Positions 32,478 through 45,923 of a stretch of 64,000 nucleotides of DNA are shown here, one piece after another. The DNA comes from Hyaloraphidium curvatum (Eukaryota; Monoblepharomycota; Hyaloraphidiomycetes; Hyaloraphidiales; Hyaloraphidiaceae): contig JAIVFI010000008.1 of NCBI GenBank assembly GCA_025558095.1, positions 434,001-498,000 on the forward strand, written 5' to 3'. Position numbers and translations under genes: made by a program. The stretch's first letter is position 1, and every line of letters begins with the position of its first letter. The notes below the pieces were generated by a model. That model saw only the letters and a list, made by a program, of their open reading frames with translations. It was not told the DNA's origin and did no database searches.

Positions 32478-34577
32478 ATGTCCCGGAAGAAGGTGCCCTG
32501 CCCGTCGTGCGGGTCGACGAAGTACACGCGGGATGCCCAGGGGTTCCTTGTCTGCCAGTATGGCCACCAGTTCCAGGTCCGGTGCCTAGGACGCGTGTCC
32601 TGTCTCCCGGTAACCGTCCCGTGCAGGACTTCCGGATCGAGGAAGCGGACGACTTTGACCCGCAGCGGGGACAACCGGGGAGGATCCGTCTTCAGAGACG
32701 ACCGGGCAAGCGGAGGGCAAAGAGCCAGGAGCGCGAGTCGTACCGGGACGGTCAGCTTCCTCGATCGGCTTCACCGTACTCCGCTCACTGAGTTTTCCAG
32801 TCGTGTCTTCGTCTGCGTGGGCTTTCCTTCACTATGAGGCGCTCCAAATCGTACTACACAAGCAGGTGACGGCTCTGGTAGAGGACATGGGGCTGCCCAC
32901 GGATCTGGAGGTGCTTTGCGATTCGAGCTTCAGGGGGTCGTTCGCTGATACGGGCCGATCGCGCTCCCCAGCTCCTTGTCCGCGACATTTGGCTCCTCTG
33001 TGTTACGAGCAAGAACGTGGACGCACCAGCAGCATCTGGTTACGCCGAAAATGACGACGTCGACCAGGGGGACGAAGCGGACGCCTTGGCAAAGGACGCT
33101 GTGGAGCTATCGGCGCTTGATACCGGATCTGAGGACTCGGACGAGGAGCGAAGCGGGGGCTCCTTATCCCGGCCCAAAGCATCCCACTCTAGTCGTCGAT
33201 CCATTCCGATTGAATGGACAGCGGCGACGCTCTACATTGCGTGCCGATGGCTCGGGCTCCCTATCATGATGGCCGACATTCATACGTATGTCCTGCATTG
33301 ATCCACGATTGCTGGCCGCTGATGATCGCTCAAGCCGGATATGCGATGGGAGATTGCCCTTTCTGAACGCCGAGCGTTGTCTTCCGGCGCAGATCGCCAA
33401 TCGGCTGTACGCCAAACGCCGAAGGACCTTCCACGTCGCAGTACGTGTTGGCTTGGATAGCACCTAGCCAGCACCTTGCTTATGGCCGCCTCCAGTCAGT
33501 TCCGTCTGTAACTGAGCTCCATGGCGCCGTGCGCGACATCGAACAGCTGCTGGCACCACACATGGCGCAAGCCCATGTGCCGGACATTCGGCCCCAGCTT
33601 GTCGCACGACTATGCCTTGAGTTAACGCTACCAGGTGAGAGTCATGCTGCCATGTCAGCCCTCGTTGCTTCTCACTTGTTTCGCAGTCGAGGCTTTCGCG
33701 CTTGCACGTTATGTAACCGAGCTCCTCGGCGGCGTCGTTCGGAATCCTGGCTCACGTCAGGTTCTGTGCGGTCGGCCTTGCTTGGATGCAGCTGGCTTAA
33801 TTCTTGTTGCGTTGAAGCTGTTGTTTGGTCTGGACGGCCGCCAAAGGTGAACATCCGTAAAGTGCCCGCAATCTGCCTGAGCTGAGGCCCCTATAAGAAT
33901 CGACGACACTCGAAAGCTTCTCCAACCTCCGCTCCCGTCGTCTTATGCTGTCGCCGCCTCATTGGGGAGCTCAAGCACCACTGCAGCAGGTCCCGCTGCT
34001 TTCCTCGCAATGGCCCGTGTTCAGCTAGGGGAGCGGCACCGGACAAAGAACGGTATGTGCAGTGTAGTCATCTCTCACCTTCACTTGCCGATCACCTCTC
34101 GTTGTCTGGCAGTGGAGGAGTTTGCATCTGTCAGAGGATCCACGGGATTGCACGCATCTGCTGACGCCTCGACACGCGTGCAGGACACGGGGGGTGTCAA
34201 TGTCGAGATTCCTCAAAGGCCCGGATCACCCATCAGTCTCACCAGAGGGGAAGGATACGTTGTTTTCGGCGCCTCAGACAGGACGGGGGACGTGCCAGCG
34301 CAATACGGGGCTGTCGTTGGCGGCCTGGCAGCAACCATACGATCCTCCGAGTTGGAACTGCATGACGCAGTTGGAGAATGGGACCGGCATCTTAGTTTGC
34401 TTGGCGAAGCATTCGAGCCGTGAACCAGTGCTTTTTGAAGCAGCAAGAGCGGAGCGGGCCGAAAGCTGGTCGCGGAGCTTGAGGCTGCCCTGCCCTCATT
34501 CGTGCACTTCTATCCGGATCATGCGATGCACATCACTGCGGCCTCGCCTGTTCCTTTTACATGGTTTGCTAGAGTGA

Positions 34578-34585
<8 letters not shown>
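32478..34585 (+). CDS. RRN7: Pol I core factor RRN7/TAF1B-like
   Basis: Exons 32478-32576, 32627-32750, 32801-32910, 32972-33285, 33335-33440, 33496-33634, 33687-33846, 33898-34052, then from 34113; the last segment is uncertain. Rrn7/TAF1B is the TFIIB-like subunit of the Pol I core factor. The N-terminal zinc ribbon is complete: CPSCGSTKYTRDAQGFLVCQ ending in GHQ. Cyclin-fold parts follow: YEALQIVLHKQVTALVEDMG, TLYIACRWLGLPIMMADIHT, RICDGRLPFLNAERCL and GLILVALKLLFGLDG. In the last part the frame has TGA at 34421 and another at 34436, then reopens as LVAELEAALPSFVHFYPDHA to a TGA at 34583-34585. Splicing there is needed: either an intron of only 21-24 nt from 34420 or a longer one from about 34351. 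Confidence 0.82.
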
Positions 34586-37080
<2,495 letters not shown>

Positions 37081-37195
37081 TTAGCGGTAAGCTGTTCTTC
37101 GTGACGGACGAGAATGAAGTTCGCGAATCGAGGACCCCGACGACGTCCCTGACGCATCACGGAAATGGAGCCCTCCCTCTCTTTCGCCACGCCAG

Positions 37196-38378
37196 CTAGC
37201 TAGCCAACTCCTTGGATTGCCGCGCAAACTCCTCCAGCACCTTGAGCGCAGCTCCGCCCTCTATGGATCTCCGCGCCAGGTCGACGGCCTCGGGCAACGA
37301 GGGCGCCTTGCCCGACACAAACAGCAACGCCGCCGAGTTCATCAGCACAAAGTCCCTGATCGGCCCCTCCAGCTTGTTCGAAAGCAGAGCACGCATGGTT
37401 TCGGCGTTCTCGGCCGGGCTCCCGCCCGAGACGGAGGCCAGCGGATGGGAGGACAGGCCAAAGTCCGCGGGAGATAGCGTCATCTCCTTGATCTTGCCGT
37501 CCTCCATGAGCCACACCAGCGTGTCCCGCTCTGGGCTGATCTGAGATTGGCAAGCGTCGTCAGCTTTCAATCCCATTGTGCGATCGCGCACAGCCCACCT
37601 CATCCAGCCCCTCGGTGCCGTGGACCACCATACCGCGCTCCACGCCGAGCAGCAGGAGCGATTCCGCCATCAGCGGCCCCAGAGCTTTCGAGTGGACGCC
37701 GACCACGACGCGCCGCGGCTTCGCGGGGTTTGTCAGCGGTCCGAGGAGGTTGAAGATGGTCGGGATGCCGATCTCCCTCCGGATCGGCGCGACGTGCTTC
37801 ATGGCCGGGTGGTACGTCTGCGCAAACAGGAACGCGAAACGACACCGGCGCAGAATCGCGGGAACATTGTCCGGCAGGATGTTGGTCAGCTGGCAGCCCA
37901 AGGATTCGAGCACGTCGGCGGAGCCCGAGGAGGACGAGGCGGCACGGTTGCCGTGCTGTCAACCGCGATCGGGGGGCAGATGGGCGTCAGCGAGGGGAAA
38001 TCGCGCTGCTGCGATGACGCAGCGCACCTTGGCGACCACGCAGCCAGCTCCCGCGGCCACCAGGCTGGACGCGGTCGAGACATTGAATGTGTTGTGGCCG
38101 TCTCCCCCGGTGCCGACGATGTCGACCAGCGAGTCCAGGATGTCGGCGTCCGCGGCGGCATCGAACGGGATCTGCAGCGCGTGGTCGCGCATGACCGTCG
38201 CGCACGCGGCGACGACGCGCGGGTCGTGGTCGCGGCCGTGCAGCTTCAGGCCGACCAGGAAGGCGGCCGCCTGCGCGGGCGTCGCGGTGTTGTCCAGGAT
38301 GTGCCGGAACGCCGTGCGCGCCGCATCGGTGAAGTCCCCGCCGGACGCCGCCGTCAGCTGCTTCAGCACGGCCTGCAT
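37196..38378 (-). CDS. TRP4: Anthranilate phosphoribosyltransferase
   Basis: Exons (minus) 38378-38028, 37955-37599, 37540-37196; 350 aa. It transfers phosphoribose from PRPP to anthranilate in tryptophan synthesis. Signature blocks: VDIVGTGGDGHNTFNVSTAS (PRPP loop), HGNRAASSSSGSADVLESLG, FLFAQTYHPAMKHVAPIRRE, GIPTIFNLLGPLTNPAKPRR and VVHGTEGLDEISP. It is monofunctional, with no fused TrpG or TrpC. It lies downstream of PGM on the same strand, one of the few same-strand neighbours here, with 130 bp from its stop to the PGM ATG. It is divergent from RPS2 (123 bp). Confidence 0.95.
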
Positions 38379-38501
38379 CGCGGGTCGGAGAGGTGGGGAT
38401 GGTGGAAAGCAGGAAGCCCTTTGTTTCGCGCCAGGGTTTGGCGTTAATTCTAGGGTGACGCATCTCCCACCTCACCAACTCTCCGAACCACATTCCACAC
38501 G

Positions 38502-39693
38502 ATGGCGGACGCCGGAGGTCCGTTGGCTGGCATGGGAATCGCGCGGCGGCTGCTGACGGGTCCGATGCAGGCCGTGGCAGCTTTGGACGCGGGCGTGGGC
38601 GCGGGGACAGGGGCCGCGGCGACCGCGGGCGCGGGGACCGTGGCCGTGGCCGCGGGCGCGGCAGGGGGAAGGACGAGGAGAAGAAGGAATGGTGAAGGCC
38701 ATGCTGCGTTGTGGGGCCGGGCAGCGTCTGAAGAGCGGCCGGTTGCAGGATGCCCGTCACCAAGATTGGCCGGCTCGTCAAGGAGGGCAAGGTGGGGTCG
38801 GGCGACCCTGCCGGGCCCTGGCTCCTCTTACGCGTCGGTCGTCGCTGCAGATCAAGTCCATGGAGGAGCTCTACCTGTTCTCGCTGCCCATCAAGGAGTA
38901 CCAGATTGTCGACTTCTTCCTGCCCAAGCTGAAGGACGAGGTCATGAAGATTATGCCCGTCCAGAAGCAGACCCGCGCCGGTCAGCGCACCAGGTTCAAG
39001 GTGGGCAGCACCGGGCGTCGGGCTGCCGGCGTGTCGCTCACGGACGCCCCTCGTCTGCGCGAATCGCCGCTTCGGACCCGCTGTGTCGCCCATCCCCTGC
39101 CAGGCCTTTGTCGTCATCGGTGACTACAACGGCCACGTCGGTCTCGGTGTCAAGTGCGCGAAGGAGGTCGCCACCGCCATCCGCGGTGCCATCATCCTCG
39201 CCAAGCTCTCGGTCGTCCCCGTTCGCCGCGGTTACTGGGGTACCATCCTCGGTGACCCCCACACCGTGCCCGGCAAGGTCCGAGGTCGCCTGCAGGCCCG
39301 ACACGATGCATCTCCTGACTTTCGCGCCCCCGCAGATCACGGGCAAGTGCGGTTCGTCGATCGTGCGTCTCGTCCCTGCCCCCCGCGGCACGGGCATCGT
39401 CGCCGCGCCCGTCCCGAAAAAGCTGCTCCAGCTGGCGGGTATCGGGGACGTGTACACGCAGTCCCGTGGTTCGACCAGGACCCTTGGCAACTTCGTCAAG
39501 GCCACTTTTGCCGCCATCGCCAGCACGTACGGTTTCCTCACCCCGGACCTGTGGGCCGAGACCGTCTTCTCGAAGCCGCCGGCGCAGGCGCACACCGATT
39601 GTGAGTGCCGCGTCTCGCACTGCAGGCCGTAACCGACGATTCTGACCGCCCCGGCACGCAGTCCTGAGCCGCAAGGAGAAGCGCTACGCGTAG
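38502..39693 (+). CDS. RPS2: 40S ribosomal protein S2 (uS5)
   Basis: Seven exons: 38502-38517, 38571-38691, 38749-38791, 38851-39000, 39104-39277, 39336-39600, 39662-39693; 266 aa. The first exon is 16 nt (MADAG). The N-terminus is a run of [11 protein letters not shown] repeats, as in animal and fungal uS5, followed by [120 protein letters not shown] and [20 protein letters not shown]. All junctions keep frame. It is convergent with the proteasome beta-6 gene (52 bp between stops). Confidence 0.96.
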
Positions 39694-39745
39694 GGGCGTT
39701 GATGTTTCATTGCCTTGTGAATGATACAGCGCATTGCCACGACGC

Positions 39746-40840
39746 TCAATCGCGCTTCAAGGGGTATACCTCCTTCTGGATCCCGTCCTTCCGCACGATC
39801 CAGATCTCCACGCTGTCGCCCGTGTAAATGTCCCGCTCCGCCGCGGACGTGAAGGCGTCCTTCACGATCTTCAGCACCCGGTCCAGCGGGAGCGGCGCCG
39901 GTACCACGCCGTCCTGGTTCTTGAAGTTGACCTGTGCGGGCGGACGTCGCGTCAGCAACGCCGGATTGTGCGGGGAGCGGGGAAGGGGCACCTGGTTGTC
40001 CAGCAACGGCTGGATGAGGGAGCCCGCAGAGCCGCCTGCCCTGCACATCTCCCGCTCGTACGAGCCCACGGGGTCGAAGCTGTACACGCAGCCCTTGCCT
40101 GCGCGCGAGGGTGAGACGCGATCGGGTGCAGCCCCGGGCGGCGGCGCCCCCCACCATCCTCGTCCACGCCGCCCAGCAGGTTGAAGGTGTAGTAGGGGAA
40201 GAAGCGCTTGGAGTAGAGGATCGTGGAGAGCATCTGCGCGATCGCGGGGGTGCCCATGCGCTTCTCGTGGTTGTGGTAGTACCACTGTCGCGCGAGGCCC
40301 CGTCAGCGCAGATCCAGGCAGCCGGCATCCGCGCGGTGTCCACCTCCAGCCGTTGCTCTATCCGCTTGACCAGGGCCACGCCGTCCGCGTACATGCCGCT
40401 CGTGGCCAGCACCGCGCAGTCCGTCCTGCGATGCGGGTCAGCGCCGCCGGGACGACCACGCGCGACGCCAGCGAAGCCCACAGCTTGTACGCCTTTGGTG
40501 CGTTGCGCGAGTTGATGCTGTAACCCTCGCTCTGGCGCGTGTCGCCAGCGATGACGCAGAAGTCCTCGCCGGCGATGGCCACGGTCGTGCCGCCATTGTC
40601 CTGCGGGGGCCAGCGGGTCAGCGGGAGGTTCGCAATGCGGTGCGACGCGTCCCACGGTGTACGGCGACCACCTTGGCGGGGTGCGGGGGCGTGCGGGGGG
40701 GAGCGGGTGCGGGTGGCAGCGGGGCGGGTCCGGGTGAGCGGGGCCGGGCGCGGCGGGTGTGCGGCCCACTGCGCGTGCTGCGTGCCCGCGGGCGCGTATG
40801 CCGGGGCCTGCTCGCGAAGAAGGTCGACGAGCGCGACCAT
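39746..40840 (-). CDS. PRE7: 20S proteasome subunit beta-6 (PSMB1/PRE7)
   Basis: Seven exons (minus): 40840-40770, 40671-40656, 40600-40482, 40425-40344, 40284-40155, 40098-39992, 39931-39746; 236 aa. It is a non-catalytic beta subunit: [120 protein letters not shown] and [20 protein letters not shown], ending YPLKRD. Exon 2 is only 16 nt (W-SPYT), found from the homology gap and confirmed by phase. It lacks the N-terminal Thr nucleophile, as expected for beta-6. It is divergent from beta-5. Confidence 0.94.
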
Positions 40841-40926
40841 GGCGGGGTGGTCTGGGGTGCTCTGACTGCCGCGGTGATCTCGTTGCGCGTGTCCTCCACT
40901 CCCTGCCCCACAGTCGGCCCCCCCCG
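40841..40926. promoter_or_regulatory. 86-bp bidirectional promoter between two proteasome beta genes
   Basis: The only DNA between the ATGs of beta-6 (minus) and beta-5 (plus). It should give equal expression of two subunits of the same particle. I see no TATA box and no exact yeast PACE element (GGTGGCAAA); GGGGTGGTCTGGGG at the left end is the only loosely similar stretch. Confidence 0.55.
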
Positions 40927-42097
<1,171 letters not shown>

Positions 42098-42120
42098 AAG
42101 CCTCTGTGCCGAGATACCCG

Positions 42121-42926
42121 TCACTCCTCCCCGCTGCTTCCCGATTCGTCGTCGTCGCCGTAGGCGCCCAAAAGCTGCTTCAGCGCGTGGCCACCGTCGC
42201 CGCCGTTGGCTGTCCCGGCCTTGGCAGGCACCGCGCTGCCCGATGGCGGCTTCTCGCCAGTCTGGTCCTTCGCGGCCGCCGAGGCGTTCCCCTTCGAGGC
42301 AGATACTTCCGCCACGTCGTCATCCGTCTTTCTCTTCTTCTTGACCTGGACAAGACTGCTCAAGAGGTCCTTTTGGTGGTCGGTTGGACGCGCTGTTCGC
42401 GCCGGGGCGATCGCCGCCGCCACGTCGGGAGCCTTGGTGGCGGTCTGCAACTGCCGGCTGGCCCCAGCCTCGCGAAACTCGGCTGAGCGCAGCGTTTGCT
42501 CAGCTGAATCGAACATAAGAAGGCTTTGTCACCTACCCAATGCCCGCTTCGTCTCCTCCTCAATCTCCTTTTGCCGTTTCCGTTCCGCATCGTTCACAGA
42601 CTACGAGGCAATCATCAGGAAGAGATGGAAGCCTTCGGAGGCTAGAACGCACTGCAAGGAACGCGACGTCGTCCTCCTCCATGACCTGGCGAATCGATCG
42701 TCAGCCCGAGCGCGTCGTCCAGCTGTCACGAATCGCGGACCTTTATCTGGTTCGAGAACTTCATCCGCTCGTCCTCCTCCTCCTCCGCTTTCCTCTTGTT
42801 CTCGGCCAGCTTCTCCCACAGTGGCCGAGCGTCGTATTTTTCATCCGGGCGGTCGCGTTCCTCGTCCACCGTGTTCTCCTCCCCGGGGAGCATGACGCTC
42901 TTGGAAACGAAGGATATTCCCGACAT
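42121..42926 (-). CDS. FAM192A/NIP30 (PSME3-interacting) homologue
   Basis: Exons (minus) 42926-42741, 42685-42653, 42600-42537, 42503-42121; 221 aa. The N-terminal part ([76 protein letters not shown]) fits the NIP30 domain (LYERL.E.K..K..E..E..KF.N...LDEDE..FL..V). The rest is Ala/Lys-rich and ends with an acidic, Ser-rich tail ([13 protein letters not shown]). In animals this nuclear protein binds the PA28-gamma proteasome activator. It lies 23 bp from, and convergent with, the beta-5 proteasome gene. The link is suggestive only, as PA28-gamma itself is not in the window. Confidence 0.8.
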
Positions 42927-43225
42927 CCTTGCGGTCGTGGAGCTTGGAAGGGGGTGGGTTTGATTGGTTGATCGGGGTTGGCTCGATCGCGCTTCTGGGC
43001 AGGAGAGGAGTGGAGTGAATGGACGGGCGGCACGCTGGGGACCATATGCTGCGGAACCCAGCCTCTGCGACTCGTGCGGAGCTGCTATAGCTTGCACGGT
43101 CCTCGGCGTGGACCGAGCAGGCGCCAACGACGCGATTCGCCGCGTGCCCGCGACTTCAGGAATACTCCCTCGCGAGCCTCGCCTGTTGGAACCATTCCGA
43201 CCCTGGGGCCTGAAATCCGCCGGCA

Positions 43226-44749
43226 ATGCGACGATTAAGGGTCTCGTCGCTCGACCTCTTCCGGAAAACGGACACCAACTACCAGCAGAGGAGCGCGTCG
43301 GGCGGACTCGCGTCGCTGTTCGTCTACCTGGTCCTGGCGTGGCTCGTGTGGTCGGAGGGACGCGACTGGTGGCACACTAAGCAAAGATACACGTTCCTGG
43401 TGGACAAGGTTGGACTGCCACAGTGGCCGGCCGGACCCGGCGGTGGTCTGACCGTCGCGTTCGCGCCAAGGACATATCCCACGATATCACCGTGAACCTC
43501 GACATCACGGTCCTTACAAAGTGTTCGTACCTCACCGTAGACGTTGTCGACGTGGTACGTTGTTCTTTTCCTCCGCGTGCCGCCGTACCTGAGTTCCGTT
43601 GGCCGGCAATCTGGATAGTCTGGAACCTCTCTCCACTTGAAGGTTGGTTGGCTTGTTTCTTGCAACCGAGTTTGCGATTGCTGAACGAGCTGGAATCGAT
43701 AGCATCAGATCCGTCTGATGGGCGTGGACGCTCCGGTGCTCAAGATCCAAGAGGGAGACGGGGCTTTTGGGCGGGACGATCCTCTGGCGTTGGGCATCGA
43801 CCAGCTGGTCATGGACGCGAAGAGCGACTACTCGTCACCTGCGGATAGAAGCGGCGGCGAAGGCTCCGCATGTCGGGTAGCAGGGACAATCAAGGTCAAC
43901 AAGGTGGCAGGCAACCTGCACATCACAGCCCTCGGCCACGGCTACGGGGGCCAGCACGTTGACCACGAGGGTATGAGGCTCACTGTGAGGAGCTGCACAC
44001 TGCCAACTTCTGAAGTTGCTCTCGTACCGCAGCCATGAACTTTAGCCACGTGTTTCGGGAGCTGTCATTCGGGCGTTATTACCCTGGCCTTGCCAATCCG
44101 TTGGATGGCGTGGCCGAATACGCAGAAAAGCGTGAGTTCTGTCGGGAATGGGGGCGGTCTGCCAGTGACTGACAAACAGAACGGAAGCGTTCACAATGTT
44201 CCAGTACTTTGTCTCGCTGGTAGGAAACGCGAAGCGCTAATCTTTGGCCGCTCTCATGTGACTGCTTTTCAGGTGCCTACCACTTACACGGACAGTCTGA
44301 GCGGATCCTCGCTCAAGACCTACCAGTACTACGTGACGGATCACCGACGGAGCCTTCAGCATGACGCAAACGGCGGAATCCCCGGTACGTGACCTCGCAG
44401 TTGCTAAAGGCTGCCGGTGACATCTTTCCCCACGATCTTCAGGCATCTTCATTAAGGTGGGCACCATGCTTTCCCACCATGCTTTCGATGAGAGATTCCC
44501 GTCCTAATGTCGTCGACCGCAGTACGATCTGGAGGCTGTCAGCGTCGACGTTGCCGAGGTCCGGAGCGCCAGCTTTGTCCATTTTCTAGTGCGACTCTGC
44601 GGCATCATTGGAGGTCGGTTGGAGCCAGGCTCGGCTGTGCCGCGTGCTGATTCGTGGTGTTTCCTAAAGGCGTATTCGTGACTGTTGGACTGGCGCATTC
44701 GACACTCGTCGGCATTTTCGGACTGTTTGCTCCGGGGACGCGGCGATAG
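43226..44749 (+). CDS. ERV41: ER-Golgi vesicle protein ERV41/ERGIC2
   Basis: Nine exons: 43226-43408, 43471-43554, 43709-43970, 44033-44129, 44180-44219, 44273-44384, 44443-44456, 44523-44613, 44670-44749; 320 aa. It cycles between ER and Golgi with Erv46. Blocks: SSLDLFRKTDTNYQQRSASG, TM1 GLASLFVYLVLAWLVWSE, DITVNLDITVLTKCSYLTVD, CRVAGTIKVNKVAGNLHITA, NFSHVFRELSFGRYYPGLAN, EAFTMFQYFVSLVPTTY, QYYVTDHRRSL, YDLEAVSVDVAE, LVRLCGIIGGVFVTVG (TM2). Intron 4 only keeps frame with a GC donor at 44130 (AA/GCGTGA), although a GT donor sits two bases on. Exon 7 is 14 nt (IFIK). Confidence 0.9.
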
Positions 44750-45492
44750 CGACAAATTGTGAGAGCTGTATCATGGTTGCAGTCAGTGCCTCGATAGAGG
44801 GCCGAGTCTGGTTCACTGATTCCAGGTCGCGCGGCGAATTGCTCCGATTCCAGGTTGGCTGGCTGCCGGCTTCAGGGGGTCGCTCCCCCCGCCGCTACTT
44901 CCCTTGCTAGCTTCGCGCGGAGCGCGGCCGCGGAGCGGCTTGGCGAGCGCCAGCGAGCTTCGGGTGGCTGGGGAGGGGCGGAGCCCCGACCGAGAGGGTA
45001 GCAGGCGCAAATGACTTTTCGCGCCCAGATCATTCCCGGGTGGACGGCCGCCGGCGGCGCGCGGGAATCGGTCGTTGAGATGCAGAAGCATGCTATTCAT
45101 GCAATAAAGCCCGTTGGAAATTGCATGGGTAGTGAGATCCCCTTGCGGGGGGCTTCCGGGCCGGTGGTGGCCGGACCCCGGGTGGAGCGCGCGCCAACAA
45201 CCCCTCCCAAAACCGAGGCTCCCGACCTCCTCGGCGGCTCCCGGAGGCGGCGGGCACGACCACGATGACGGCGAGTGCGTTCCGGCGGCGGCGGCGGCGC
45301 GGCGCGGCACCGGGAGAGGGCGTGGTTCGGACCGCCCGGCGCGCACCCCCGTCGGACCTCCCTCACGCCTTGCCCCCCCCCCCCTGGCGCCCCTCCCGCG
45401 CAGGCACGGTCGATTGCGGTGGACTTGAACATGGCGGACGTGGAGGCGGACGGCGGCGGGAGGGCTCCGGAGGAGTGGGAGCACGGCGGGTC
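44750..45492. other. Gene-poor stretch
   Basis: 743 bp after ERV41. Long ORFs on both strands are low-complexity Pro/Arg/Gly translations of GC-rich DNA (e.g. poly-C near 45365-45380, CGG runs near 45285-45300). I see no conserved domain, RNA gene or repeat partner. Confidence 0.4.
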
Positions 45493-45834
45493 ATGCCGGG
45501 ACCGAGGTACCTTCTCACGCGCGACGCTCCCCGCGACAGGGTCGACGTGCGGGAGGCATTTGCCGACAAGGAGCGCGAGGAGGACGTGTACGACGAACTG
45601 CCCCCGCTCGAGTACATCTCGGAGGAGGACAAGCAGGAGCGGGAGGAGGACGAGAACCCCGCCGCCACCCTCTGGTTCCCGGGTGCAGAGACTGCATCCT
45701 TGAGCAGGCTAGACCACAGACACCGCGATAAAACTAGTCCACGGAGTGATTTTAGGGGTGCGGTTTCTGTTTATGTGCGCCCCGTGGACGGGAAGAGGCG
45801 GATGTGGGCGCCACGGCGGGGAAACTCCTCGTAA
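45493..45834 (+). CDS. Hypothetical acidic protein, uncertain
   Basis: ATG ORF of 113 codons. The first half is strongly acidic and plausible as protein (REAFADKEREEDVYDELPPL, then EYISEEDKQEREEDENPAAT, LWFPG). After the GTGCAG at 45682 the composition changes and may be intron or UTR, so the real end could be elsewhere. No family recognised. It lies on the plus strand, convergent with the sugar carrier (89 bp between its stop and the carrier's stop), as expected if it is real. Confidence 0.35.
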   Translation: MPGPRYLLTRDAPRDRVDVREAFADKEREEDVYDELPPLEYISEEDKQEREEDENPAATLWFPGAETASLSRLDHRHRDKTSPRSDFRGAVSVYVRPVDGKRRMWAPRRGNSS

Positions 45835-45923
45835 TTTAGCGACACCACGCCGCCGAAAAGCCTATGCCCTTACACATTTCCCGCGTCCGAATATGGGTTT
45901 GCAGCATAAAAGTTACTTTCGTT

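Noticed and set aside
34122-34577. Alternative frame for the RRN7 last exon (WRSLHLSEDPRD...)
   Set aside because: It is open, but the acceptor phase from exon 8 selects the other frame, and only that frame connects to the LVAELEAALPSFVHFYP end.
43226-44749. ERV46/ERGIC3 identity for this gene
   Set aside because: The length, the lack of the Cys-rich loop of ERGIC3, and NFSHVFRELSFG fit ERV41/ERGIC2 better.
44813-45484. 223-codon minus-strand ORF
   Set aside because: Low-complexity Arg/Pro/Gly translation of GC-rich DNA without start context, splice logic or domain.
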